From positions 682,001 through 746,000 of the forward strand of contig CP107211.1 in the NCBI GenBank assembly GCA_025757845.1: a stretch of 64,000 nt of DNA, given 5' to 3'. The position numbers were made by a program, and so were the translations under genes. Shown here piece by piece: positions 24,751-32,048 of the stretch (position 1 is the stretch's first letter; every line of letters begins with the position of its first letter). The DNA is from Oscillospiraceae bacterium (GTDB taxonomy: Bacteria; Bacillota; Clostridia; Oscillospirales; Ruminococcaceae). The notes beneath the pieces were generated by a model, which saw nothing but the letters and a program-made list of their open reading frames with translations, had not been told where the DNA came from and did no database searches.

Positions 24751-25148
24751 ATTTAATATTGCGCAAAAGCCGCTGTTCCCTATTATAGAATGGATTGCGG
24801 GTAGTGTATTAAAGTCGCCCTTTTTTAAGGATACGGCGGTATCGGGGAGGTATCGCCGTGTCCATTTTTATTTACTGTAACCTGCCTAATGCTTTGCGGT
24901 CAAAAAAAGCTATGCTCCGCAAGCGGGATATTCCGGCTATGAATGTGAACTGTCAATACATTTAGCTACTGCTTACATTTCCTTTGCGCCCGTCCGCGTC
25001 TTGCGGACGGGCGCATTTTGCTTTTTTCAACTTTTTTCTGAAAAGCGCACTCAAGAGCCATCTCCCGAACGGGTACGGAGCGAAAGGGGCAGAGAGGACA
25101 AGCCCTTAACTCCCGTCCTCTACTCCACGCGGGAAGGAGGTGAACTCT
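24751..25148 (+). promoter_or_regulatory. Hairpin-rich leader upstream of the sigma-like gene
   Basis: This stretch of about 400 bp has no gene. It holds an imperfect terminator (GGATACGGCG.../...CGCCGTGTCC, 24829-24866, then ATTTTTATTT), a GCTTTGCGG/CCGCAAGC fold near 24890-24930, and a perfect 12-bp hairpin GCGCCCGTCCGC/GCGGACGGGCGC at 24986-25014. It is comparable in position to the tet(M)-orf7 interval of Tn916, where transcription through the cargo switches on transfer functions. Confidence 0.5.
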
Positions 25149-25586
25149 ATGGAGCTATCTTCTTCCGACAAGGAAAGAATACAACATCAGTACGACGCAT
25201 TAGCAAAGAAAACTTTGGTCGGCGAAGCGAAAAGCCACCGCCGCACTCTTGCGAAACGCGCAGCACGCGAAGTTACTTTTTCGGATTTGAGCGAAAGCGA
25301 ACTCGCGCAGCTTTTCACAACGGACGAATACGAAAGCGATTATTTCCGTTTTCAAGTGTCCGGCTTTGATGTACTCGTCAAAAATGAACTGCTTGCCGAA
25401 GCCCTTAACGCTTTGCCCGAAAGGAAACGCGACATTATCCTTTTGTCCTACTTCTTGGATATGAGCGACGCGGAAATTGGCGAACTGCTGAATGTTGTAC
25501 GCACGACGGTTTTCCGGCACAGGAAATCCGCGCTTGCGAAAATCAAACAGTATTTGGAGGGAAAAGCAGATGATGAATACCGTTAG
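25149..25586 (+). CDS. Sigma-70 region 4-type regulator (Tn916 Orf7-like)
   Basis: A 145-residue protein. The C-terminal part is a sigma region 4 helix-turn-helix: LNALPERKRDIILLSYFLDMSDAEIGELLNVVRTTVFRHRKSALAKIKQYL. In Tn916, Orf7/Orf8 activate excision and transfer genes. ATG 25149 was chosen because AAGGAGG ends 8 bp upstream; the frame opens at GTG 25140 within that ribosome site. It overlaps the next gene by 17 bp. Confidence 0.85.
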   Translation: MELSSSDKERIQHQYDALAKKTLVGEAKSHRRTLAKRAAREVTFSDLSESELAQLFTTDEYESDYFRFQVSGFDVLVKNELLAEALNALPERKRDIILLSYFLDMSDAEIGELLNVVRTTVFRHRKSALAKIKQYLEGKADDEYR

Positions 25587-25812
25587 GAAGTCTGAAAATC
25601 TGTTGCCGTTCCCTGTCATTTCCGCAGCGGCAAACGGCGACACAACCGCCATGTGCGCGATCTTGAAGCACTACGAGGGTTACATAGCGAAACTTTGTAC
25701 CCGCACGCTGAAAGACGACGCGGGCAATACCTATTCCTATGTGGACGAGGAAATGCGTAACAGGCTGCAAGTGCGCCTTATTACCCGCACCCTTGCTTTT
25801 CATGTAGGATAA
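25570..25812 (+). CDS. Tn916 Orf8-like helix-turn-helix protein
   Basis: An 80-residue protein, MMNTVRKSENLLPFPVISAAANGDTTAMCAILKHYEGYIAKLCTRTL, ending in a Tyr-rich DEEMRNRLQVRLITRTLAF. This matches the small partner of the sigma-like protein in Tn916-type elements, which resembles sigma region 2. ATG 25570 lies 8 bp after GGAGGG and inside the upstream gene, indicating coupling. Confidence 0.85.
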   Translation: MMNTVRKSENLLPFPVISAAANGDTTAMCAILKHYEGYIAKLCTRTLKDDAGNTYSYVDEEMRNRLQVRLITRTLAFHVG

Positions 25813-25814
25813 TC

Positions 25815-25910
25815 TTTTAGCCCATGCGGGGAGCGTGTCCCCTTTCCACGCTTCCCGTTATGGGCTATTTGTCGTTCCGTAAAAGCATATCGGAAACGGT
25901 ATGCTTTTAC
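25815..25910. terminator. Two consecutive hairpins after the orf8-like gene
   Basis: TAGCCCAT...AGCGTG pairs with CACGCT...ATGGGCTA (25817-25868, then TTTG). GTAAAAGCATA pairs with TATGCTTTTAC (25878-25910). Confidence 0.6.
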
Positions 25911-26114
25911 AGGCTGACAAAGCCTTATTGTTCCTTGATAAAGAAAGCCCGCAAGATAACGGCGGTGCATCATAGGGCAAACGGATACGTTGCTGTCTGT
26001 ATCGAGCCGGACGGCGGGTGCGCCATGATGCTTTTCTCTGAAAAGTGGAGCGATCATCACCATGCCGCAATGCAAGCGCGGCTGCTTGTGGGCCATGACA
26101 TACAGGCAGGCTGA
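25860..26114 (+). CDS. Possible small ORF of unknown function
   Basis: An 84-codon open frame reading MGYLSFRKSIS... then ITAVHHRANGYVAVCIEPDGGCAMMLFSEKWSDHH. I do not recognise it. It has no good ribosome site, and its first 50 bp overlap two hairpins, so it may be fortuitous. The second half has a plausible protein composition. Confidence 0.25.
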   Translation: MGYLSFRKSISETVCFYRLTKPYCSLIKKARKITAVHHRANGYVAVCIEPDGGCAMMLFSEKWSDHHHAAMQARLLVGHDIQAG

Positions 26115-26158
26115 TACTCCCTTACCGTCAAAGTCCGAGCGTTCAGAGCGTCGCAGGC

Positions 26159-26240
26159 AATGAGTAGGGCTGCATGAGGAATGCAGGGGTGAGATTCCCG
26201 TGGGCTGCTGCCAGCAGCCGTCCGTTGGCTCATTTTTTGA
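26159..26240 (+). ncRNA. Candidate structured RNA upstream of tnpW
   Basis: AATGAG (26159-26164) can pair with CTCATT (26229-26234). Between them lie CTGCAT-gagga-ATGCAG, GGG-gtgagatt-CCC and GGCTGCT-gcc-AGCAGCC, giving a multi-branch fold closed just before TTTTTTG. That is the layout of a riboswitch-like or attenuator RNA before the tnpW-recombinase unit. The family is not identified. Confidence 0.45.
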
Positions 26241-26264
26241 TTTTTAAGAAAGGGGATTTTTACG

Positions 26265-26444
26265 ATGCAAGCGAAAAAGACAAACCCTGAAAAAACAAAA
26301 AATCCAGAGATGCTTACTCTGGATTCGACTTATCGTATTGGCAATCGCTCCTTTATCGTTGAGCCGGTGTTCAAAGAAGAAAGTTCCCAGACCTTAGGAG
26401 AAGTTCTTCTTCGGCTGATGAAATCCGAAAGCGAAAAATTATAA
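26265..26444 (+). CDS. TnpW-family transposon-encoded protein
   Basis: A 59-residue protein, MQAKKTNPEKTKNPEMLTLDSTYRIGNRSFIVEPVFKEE, then TLGEVLLRLMKSE. It matches the small TnpW family that precedes large serine recombinases in Clostridial transposons; its role is unproven. It starts at ATG 26265 after AAAGGGGA, 98 bp before the recombinase. Confidence 0.75.
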   Translation: MQAKKTNPEKTKNPEMLTLDSTYRIGNRSFIVEPVFKEESSQTLGEVLLRLMKSESEKL

Positions 26445-26462
26445 TGACCTTTCGGGAGGCAG

Positions 26463-26491
26463 CGGACAGAGAAAGCAGATTGTGTTATAAT
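26463..26491 (+). promoter_or_regulatory. Promoter of the serine recombinase
   Basis: TATAAT at 26486-26491 preceded at 17 bp by a weak -35 CGGACA (26463-26468), 51 bp before the start codon. Confidence 0.55.
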
Positions 26492-26542
26492 ATAGGTGTA
26501 CAAGTGAATTTGCTATTCGACTGTCCCAAGAAAGGAGCGAGT

Positions 26543-28252
26543 ATGAAACAGTCGAGTAACAAGAAATCCCGTGAAGCAACCGCTTTTCTCTATGAGCGTC
26601 TTTCCCGTGATGATAATTTGGAGGGCGAGAGTTACAGCATCGTCAACCAAAAGAAACTGCTCACCAAAGTTGCAAAGGAAAAAGGCTATACCAATCTGGT
26701 TCACTTTCTGGATGATGGCATTTCCGGCGTGACCATGAACCGTCCCGGTTTCGTTGAAATGATGCAGCAACTTGAACAAGGAAAAGCCTCTGCTGTGTTC
26801 GTCAAAGACCTTTCCCGTCTGGGCCGAAACTATATTGAGGTCGGACGGCTGACAGAAGAATTTTTCCCGGACCATGACATCCGACTTGTTGCCGTTTCGG
26901 ACAACATCGACACGGCCGAGGGAGAAAATGAACTGGCACCCATCCGAAACCTGTTCAATGAGTGGTATGCCCGCGACATCAGCAAGAAACGCCGTATCAG
27001 TAATAAAATCAAAGGCAACTCCGGCGAACCGATGGGACTTCCTCCCTATGGGTATATCAAGGACCCGAACAATCCCAAGCATTGGGTCATTGATGAAGAA
27101 GCTGCACAAGTTGTCCGGCGCATTTTTGATATGACGTTGGAGGGCTTTGGCACGGAACAGATTGCCACCCAGTTTGAAAAGGAAGGCATCCTGACGCCGC
27201 AGGCCTACTGGATTCAGAAAGGCATCGGCCGTCCCGGAAGGAGCAAGATACGGCCCGCTACCAAGTGGAATGGCTCCACGATTACCCATCTTCTGTATCA
27301 GCAGGAGTATTGCGGGGATATTCTGAACTTCAAAACCTACTCCAAGTCCTACAAGAACAAAAAGCGGATTCATAACGACCCGGAAAATTGGGTTGTGTTC
27401 CAAAATATTCACGAGCCAATTATTGAACGTGCCGTGTTTGAGCAGGTACAGCAGAAGCGCGGAAAAATGCGCAAACGCCGTACCAACAACGGAGAACACA
27501 ATATGTTCTCTGGCTTGCTTGTCTGCGCAGACTGCGGCTGCAATCTGCATTTTCACTTCAATCAGGGCAACCCGGAAATCAAGTATTTCAACTGCTCCAA
27601 CTACAAGGGCAACCGTGGCACCTGCCAATCCACCCACTACATCCGGGTAGACTTTCTGGAAGAAGTGGTGTTGGGGGAGATTCGGCGGCTGACCAAGTTT
27701 GCCAGCCTCTATGAGGACGACTTCCTGAAAGCTGTTATTGGGCACTCCCAGCAAGCGGACGAAACCGACCGCAAGCTGAAAGAGAAAGAGTTGAAAGCAC
27801 TCCTTGCCCGTGATGAAGAACTGGACGGCCTCTTTGAGCGCATCTATGAGGACAATGTTTCCGGCAAGATCTCTGATGAACGCTTTTCCAGAATGTCCCG
27901 GAGATATGAGGACGAGCAAAAGGAGCTGACCGAGAAAATCAAACAGCTCCGCTCCGAAATCGAAAAGCAGAGCAGCCGAACTATGACAACGGATATGTTT
28001 ATCAGTCTGGTTCGCAAGTACACCAGAGCAAAAAAGCTGACACCCCGGATGCTGAATGAACTGGTGGAAAAAATCGAAGTGTTCAATGCAGAAAAGGTCA
28101 ACGGTGTATGGGAGCAGCGGCTCCGCATTCACTACAACTGCGTGGGCACCATCGAGATTCCAAGCGCACTTCCTTTGCCGACACCCGATGTGTCGGTAAA
28201 TACAAGAAAAGGCGTAGTTGTGAACTACGCCCCCTGTGATGTCGCTATTTAG
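26543..28252 (+). CDS. Large serine recombinase (ICE integrase/excisionase)
   Basis: A 569-residue protein. The resolvase domain begins AFLYERLSRDD, with Ser21 as nucleophile, and contains FVKDLSRLGRNYIEVG. A Recombinase domain (GLPPYGYIKDPNNPKHWVID) follows. The zinc beta-ribbon has LLVCADCGCNL and NCSNYKGNRGTC. A coiled coil and a DUF4368-like tail end the protein. It would integrate and excise the ICE by serine chemistry. ATG 26543 is used, with AAAGGAG 6 bp upstream; the frame extends to 26444 without a ribosome site. The right ICE end is 57 bp downstream. Confidence 0.93.
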   Translation: MKQSSNKKSREATAFLYERLSRDDNLEGESYSIVNQKKLLTKVAKEKGYTNLVHFLDDGISGVTMNRPGFVEMMQQLEQGKASAVFVKDLSRLGRNYIEVGRLTEEFFPDHDIRLVAVSDNIDTAEGENELAPIRNLFNEWYARDISKKRRISNKIKGNSGEPMGLPPYGYIKDPNNPKHWVIDEEAAQVVRRIFDMTLEGFGTEQIATQFEKEGILTPQAYWIQKGIGRPGRSKIRPATKWNGSTITHLLYQQEYCGDILNFKTYSKSYKNKKRIHNDPENWVVFQNIHEPIIERAVFEQVQQKRGKMRKRRTNNGEHNMFSGLLVCADCGCNLHFHFNQGNPEIKYFNCSNYKGNRGTCQSTHYIRVDFLEEVVLGEIRRLTKFASLYEDDFLKAVIGHSQQADETDRKLKEKELKALLARDEELDGLFERIYEDNVSGKISDERFSRMSRRYEDEQKELTEKIKQLRSEIEKQSSRTMTTDMFISLVRKYTRAKKLTPRMLNELVEKIEVFNAEKVNGVWEQRLRIHYNCVGTIEIPSALPLPTPDVSVNTRKGVVVNYAPCDVAI

Positions 28253-28258
28253 CAAATA

Positions 28259-28308
28259 AAAAATGACGAATGTTCTTTGACAGCTAAATGCTGTAAGAAC
28301 ATTCGTCA
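28259..28308. terminator. Bidirectional terminator at the ICE right end
   Basis: Perfect 14-bp stem TGACGAATGTTCTT/AAGAACATTCGTCA with an inner ACAGC/GCTGT, and T-rich flank on the minus side. It terminates both the recombinase and the inverted tRNA-Leu. It directly abuts the tRNA 3' end, so it probably replaced the ancestral terminator on ICE insertion. Confidence 0.85.
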
Positions 28309-28395
28309 TGGTGCGGATAAGAGGACTTGAACCTCCACCGAGTTGCCCCGATTAGAACCTGAATCTAACGCGTCTGCCAATTCCGCCATATCCGC
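28309..28395 (-). tRNA. tRNA-Leu (CAG), inverted copy
   Basis: Identical in all 87 positions to the tRNA at 398-484, but on the opposite strand. It is intact with encoded CCA and its own promoter, so it is probably functional. Confidence 0.95.
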
Positions 28396-28451
28396 ATATT
28401 CTGTTTTGTTCGTGAGCTGTGTCGCTCGGAACGATAGTTATTATACCAGAT
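28309..28451 (-). repeat. Right arm of the tRNA-Leu inverted duplication
   Basis: Inverse copy of 342-484 with two mismatches. Beyond 28451 the sequences diverge, though the -35 box is again TTGACA. Confidence 0.9.
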
Positions 28452-28467
28452 GCAACAGAAATGTCAA
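28440..28467 (-). promoter_or_regulatory. Promoter of the inverted tRNA-Leu
   Basis: On the minus strand, TTGACA (28467-28462), 16 bp, TATAAT (28445-28440). Confidence 0.9.
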
Positions 28468-28619
28468 CACCTATTTTCAAATTTTTCTGACAAATTTTTG
28501 CATGGAAATTGATGCAGTCCGTACAGCGGCTGTGGGGCGAAAAATTCATTAAAGTGTGGTACAATAAAAACTACGCGGCGGGGCGCTTCCCGTACAATGA
28601 TAAAAACGAGGGAATGCAT

Positions 28620-28991
28620 ATGGCAAACGGAATCATCTTTCTGGTGGGTGCACTGATCATGTTTTACATGGCGCTGCGCAGTGTGCGGCAGCGGCGCAGT
28701 CTCTGCACGAACGGCGAAAAAGTACAGGCACGTATCACTGGCACAGTGCAGAGCCGGGACGGCACGGCCTATGTGCTGGAGTTCACCACGGCGGGCGGCA
28801 GCCACCGGCTGCAGTACCCCAAACCCTCCCGCAGCAAGGATTTTACCGAGGGCAGCATGGTGACCCTGTACTACGACCCGGAAGCCCCGGAGAAAATGTA
28901 TGTGGAGGGCGATAAGTCGGTGCTGGGCGCCGAGGCGCTGTACGCAGGCATCGGCGTGGCATTGCTGGTGCTGATGTTCGCACTGCTGTGA
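28620..28991 (+). CDS. DUF3592-like membrane protein
   Basis: A 123-residue protein. An N-terminal helix (IIFLVGALIMFYMAL) and a C-terminal helix (AGIGVALLVLMFALL) flank an extracytoplasmic beta domain with RITGTVQSRDGTAYVLEFTTAGG and VTLYYDPEAPEKMYVEG. This is the DUF3592 layout; the function is unknown. ATG 28620 follows GAGGGA. It is the first chromosomal gene beyond the tRNA and is probably cotranscribed with the next gene (16-bp gap). Confidence 0.75.
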   Translation: MANGIIFLVGALIMFYMALRSVRQRRSLCTNGEKVQARITGTVQSRDGTAYVLEFTTAGGSHRLQYPKPSRSKDFTEGSMVTLYYDPEAPEKMYVEGDKSVLGAEALYAGIGVALLVLMFALL

Positions 28992-29007
28992 GAGGAGGAA
29001 CCATAAG

Positions 29008-29961
29008 ATGAAACTGGAACATTTTGGTATGGCAGAGCCGGGGGACTGCCGGCTGGTATTTACGGCGGATGCCGAAGAGCTTGAACGGGCCATCACGGCC
29101 GAGCAGGCTGTGCCGGACGCCCCGCAGGCCGAAGAGGCCTTGCTGACGGCGGCGGTGAACCGCACCATCCTGGAGGGCTTTTCGGCCCTGTATGAGCAGA
29201 TCGCGGCGGAGTACGGCGTTACGCCGGTGACCGACCCGGACTTTGAATTGCTGGCCGTGAACCGGGCCGAAGGGTTCCGGGCTGGGGCGCAGTTCTATGC
29301 CCTGCCGCCGCTGGCGCTGGGCCGGTACACCGGTTTTGTGCAGGCGGTAGAGCCGCACCTCATCCGGCAGCTTACCATTGAAATGGAGATCAACCGTCAT
29401 CATGGCGATGAGGAGCGTGCGGCAGATGCTGCTGGAAAGGCCGCCCTGCGTCAGCAGGTGGCCCGGGAACTCTACGCCCAGCGCTGCGTGCAGGCAAAGG
29501 CCCGCGCGGAAAAAGAAGTCATCTGGCAGCTGGGGGACGAGGTGACCGGTCCTCTGCCCAAACAGTTGGTGGGCGGCAACTACTTCGCCGAGCAGCGGCA
29601 GTTCAACCTGAGCCTGCAGGCCAACGGCATCAACTTTGATCAGTTCCTCAAGGTGCGGGGCCAGACGGTGGAAGAGTTCCGCACCTGGCTGCACACCCAG
29701 GCGGAACGCAAGCTGCGCAGCTGGCTGGGGCTGCTGCTGGTAGCGGAAACAGAGGGCCTGCAGCCCACGGAAACCGAGGTGACGGCCGCCCTGACCGACT
29801 GGAATGAGAAACTGGACGGGGAACGCACCTTCCCGGCCAACGATGCCCGCAAGGTGCGCCAGCGCCTGATGCGTGCAAAGGCGACGGCCTTTGTGCTGGA
29901 GCATTCCACCCTGACCCCGCCCCCGGCAGAGCCGGTGGTGCAGGAACTGCCTCAGAAATAA
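29008..29961 (+). CDS. Trigger-factor C-terminal-domain-like chaperone
   Basis: A 317-residue protein that resembles only the helical substrate-binding domain of trigger factor/SurA: AVNRTILEGFSALYEQIAAEYG, FDQFLKVRGQTVEEFRTWLHTQAERKLRSWLGLLLVAETEGLQPTETEV. The ribosome-binding GFRxGxxP motif and the FKBP prolyl-isomerase domain are absent. There is no signal peptide, so it should be cytosolic. It may be a stand-alone holdase. A terminator follows at 29963-30014. Confidence 0.55.
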   Translation: MKLEHFGMAEPGDCRLVFTADAEELERAITAEQAVPDAPQAEEALLTAAVNRTILEGFSALYEQIAAEYGVTPVTDPDFELLAVNRAEGFRAGAQFYALPPLALGRYTGFVQAVEPHLIRQLTIEMEINRHHGDEERAADAAGKAALRQQVARELYAQRCVQAKARAEKEVIWQLGDEVTGPLPKQLVGGNYFAEQRQFNLSLQANGINFDQFLKVRGQTVEEFRTWLHTQAERKLRSWLGLLLVAETEGLQPTETEVTAALTDWNEKLDGERTFPANDARKVRQRLMRAKATAFVLEHSTLTPPPAEPVVQELPQK

Positions 29962-29962
29962 G

Positions 29963-30014
29963 GAAAAAAGCCGTGTTCCCACGCCGACAGATCGGCAGGG
30001 AGCACGGCTTTTAA
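29963..30014. terminator. Bidirectional terminator
   Basis: AAAGCCGTG...CCGA pairs with TCGG...CACGGCTTTT, between convergent genes. Confidence 0.85.
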
Positions 30015-30036
30015 AGGATGGGGGCTAGGTTTGGGC

Positions 30037-30597
30037 TCAGGCTTCTTTCAGATGCAGCACACCGGCCTGCACCAGACGCTTGCGCAGCAGGGCACCCACA
30101 ATGCAGGACACCACGATCTTGGCCAGGTCCAGCACGATGAAGGGATACACGCACACAGCCAGTGCATAGCCCAGGTCGCACTGCATCTGGAACACGAACC
30201 AGGCCGTGCCCAGGACGTAGCAGGCGGCATCGCCCAGCACCAGACCCACGGCGGAGACCACCGGCTGGCCATTGCTTTTTTCAATGAACAGGCCGCCGAT
30301 GAAAGCCAGCAGCAGGTAGCCCACCAGATAGCCGCCGGTGGGGCCTGCCACCTTGGCCAAACCGGCACCGTAGCCGGAGAACACCGGAACGCCGATCAGG
30401 CCGATGGCCAGATAGATGACGACACTCAGGGTGCCGAACTTGGGGCCCAGCAGCCAGGCGGTCAGGCAGATGACAAAGTTTGCCAGCGAGATGGGAATGG
30501 CTCCGATGGGCACGGTCAGCGGGCCGAGTACGCACAGCACGGCGGCCATCACCGCAGTAACGGCCATCTGGTAAGTGGTGATTTTTTGATTTTTCAT
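30037..30597 (-). CDS. bioY: Biotin transporter BioY (ECF S component)
   Basis: A 186-residue protein with six hydrophobic helices and BioY signatures: LGPLTVPIGAIPISLANFVICL near residues 24-45, GPTGGYLVGY, and LGDAACYVLGTAWF. It captures biotin at the membrane and works with the shared EcfAAT energising module, which is not in this window. ATG 30597 follows GAGGGG. The gene stands alone on the minus strand. Confidence 0.92.
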   Translation of the reverse strand: MKNQKITTYQMAVTAVMAAVLCVLGPLTVPIGAIPISLANFVICLTAWLLGPKFGTLSVVIYLAIGLIGVPVFSGYGAGLAKVAGPTGGYLVGYLLLAFIGGLFIEKSNGQPVVSAVGLVLGDAACYVLGTAWFVFQMQCDLGYALAVCVYPFIVLDLAKIVVSCIVGALLRKRLVQAGVLHLKEA

Positions 30598-30735
30598 AGT
30601 AAAATTCCCCTCTGTAAAAATTTGCAAGGCAGTTCTGTGCAAGAGTATAGCCTGTGAACGGACAAATGGTCAACAGAAAAGTTTGCGCAGGGTTTACAAT
30701 TGACCGAAGAGGGGAGAGAACGGAAGGGAGACTGT

Positions 30736-31311
30736 ATGGGCGGAGGACACGTTTCACGGCCGGATTTCGGCATGGCACAGCCGGACCCGGCACATCCGCT
30801 GACCGAATTCTATCTGCTGGTGCAGCAGGCTTTGGACAAGGCAGGCTGCTTTGCGCTGCCTGCCCTGTATGCCAGCCTGCAGGCCCCGGCGCGCCGGATC
30901 TACCCGGAAGAAGCGCGGGAGTATCTGCGTCTTGCGCCGCAGGCAGGGGAGGGCTTTGTCCGCCTGCAGGCGGCGGTGCAGATGCAGGTGCTGTACAGCA
31001 GCCTGCAGGTAGTGGCCGACGGTGCCCCGGCGGCGCTGCTGCTCACCGAGGAGTGCACCCGCAGCGTGACGGCGCTGCAATTGCTGCCGCCCTTTGTGTG
31101 GGAGGATCCGCTGCCGCCGCTGCTGGATGTTCCGGCGGCACTCACTTTGCAGCTGACCGTGCAGGATGTGGAGGCCATCGACGCTGACCCGGCAGCCCTG
31201 GGGCGGCGGCTGGTGGGCAGCCCGGCGGGCAAGTGCTGGCTGACCCACCCCAAGGCCGAGACCTTTCTGGCAGAGCGGGTGGCGCTGCTGCAGCGGGTCT
31301 ACCGCCGCTGA
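30736..31311 (+). CDS. Conserved hypothetical protein
   Basis: A 191-residue soluble protein rich in Leu, Ala and Pro (LTEFYLLVQQALDKAGCFALPALYASLQAPARRIYPEEAREYLRLAP...). I do not recognise a family. No signal peptide, membrane helix or metal motif is seen. ATG 30736 follows AAGGGAG; the frame is open from a TTG at 30700. It is divergent from bioY. Confidence 0.6.
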   Translation: MGGGHVSRPDFGMAQPDPAHPLTEFYLLVQQALDKAGCFALPALYASLQAPARRIYPEEAREYLRLAPQAGEGFVRLQAAVQMQVLYSSLQVVADGAPAALLLTEECTRSVTALQLLPPFVWEDPLPPLLDVPAALTLQLTVQDVEAIDADPAALGRRLVGSPAGKCWLTHPKAETFLAERVALLQRVYRR

Positions 31312-31337
31312 CCGGCCGGAAAAAGAATGAAGCAGCG

Positions 31338-31376
31338 AGGGAACTGCCGCAGACGCGGCGGCTCCCTCTTTTGTTT
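31338..31376 (+). terminator. Terminator
   Basis: GAGGGA...GCCGC pairs with GCGGC...TCCCTC, followed by TTTTG. Confidence 0.75.
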
Positions 31377-31556
31377 TGCAGGGGTTCATGGTATACTAAA
31401 ACCGATACGCCGCTGCGGCGGGGTGAAAAAAGTTTTGTTGCACGTTTGTGAATGATACGCAATAATCGGGACTGCTCAACCGTTTCTTGAGTGAAATGTC
31501 CCCGTGGAAAGTATTTCCACCGTGCCCGTTGAGGGCGTCAAAGGAGAGTTTGAACA

Positions 31557-32048
31557 ATGGGACAGCTGACCAAAAACGAAGTGTTCGCGCTGGCGGTGCA
31601 GCGATACAGCGACGCCGTTTACCGCGCGGCCGTGCACAATTGCCGATGCACGGCCGATGCCGAGGATGTGGTGCAGGATGTATTTGAAAAGCTCCTGCAT
31701 TACGAGGGCTGCTTTGAGAGTGAGGAGCATCTCAAGGCGTGGCTGCTGCGGGTGGCCATCAACCGCTGCCGGGACCTGACCCGTGCGGCGCACCAGAAGG
31801 ATACCGAACTGGACGAGAACCTGCCCGCACCGGAACAGATGGAGGACGGCAGTGTGCTGGATGCAGTGAAGGCCCTGCCGGAGAATTACCGCAACGCCAT
31901 TTACTTACACTATTATGAAGGGTACACCACGGCGGAGATCGGCCGGATGCTGAAGGTGCCCACCAACACGGTGTTGAGCTGGCTGCGGCGGGCGAGGGCA
32001 CAGTTACAGACGATGCTGAAGGAGGAGATCGAAGATGAGGTGGTATGA
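31557..32048 (+). CDS. ECF-type RNA polymerase sigma factor
   Basis: A 163-residue protein. Sigma region 2: YSDAVYRAAVHNCRCTADAEDVVQDVFEKLL. Region 4: LPENYRNAIYLHYYEGYTTAEIGRMLKVPTNTVLSWLRRARAQL. It overlaps the following membrane protein by 14 bp, so the partner is probably its anti-sigma factor. The leader at 31505-31521 has a GTGGAAA-gta-TTTCCAC hairpin. Confidence 0.9.
   Translation: MGQLTKNEVFALAVQRYSDAVYRAAVHNCRCTADAEDVVQDVFEKLLHYEGCFESEEHLKAWLLRVAINRCRDLTRAAHQKDTELDENLPAPEQMEDGSVLDAVKALPENYRNAIYLHYYEGYTTAEIGRMLKVPTNTVLSWLRRARAQLQTMLKEEIEDEVV

Larger units (their letters stand above)
2809..28311. mobile_element. Integrative conjugative element, composite Tn1549/Tn916-like, integrated at tRNA-Leu
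   Basis: This is a complete-looking ICE. It has a relaxase, MobC, coupling protein, VirB4, VirB6-like protein, PrgI, cell-wall hydrolase, topoisomerase and antirestriction proteins. Gene order follows the Tn1549 family, although integration is by a large serine recombinase at the right end and no tyrosine integrase is present. A Tn916-like regulatory segment with an rRNA methyltransferase cargo is inserted before the recombinase. The ends are inferred from TGGTGCG and the restored tRNA context; they are not demonstrated. Confidence 0.8.

Noticed and set aside
26170..26215. Cobalamin riboswitch
   Set aside because: Only a GGTGAGATTCC-like piece matches; the conserved CCCCGCNACTGT part and B12 genes are missing.
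2809..28311. Tyrosine integrase for the ICE
   Set aside because: No R-H-R-Y recombinase was found in any frame; the only integrase-type gene is the serine recombinase at 26543.
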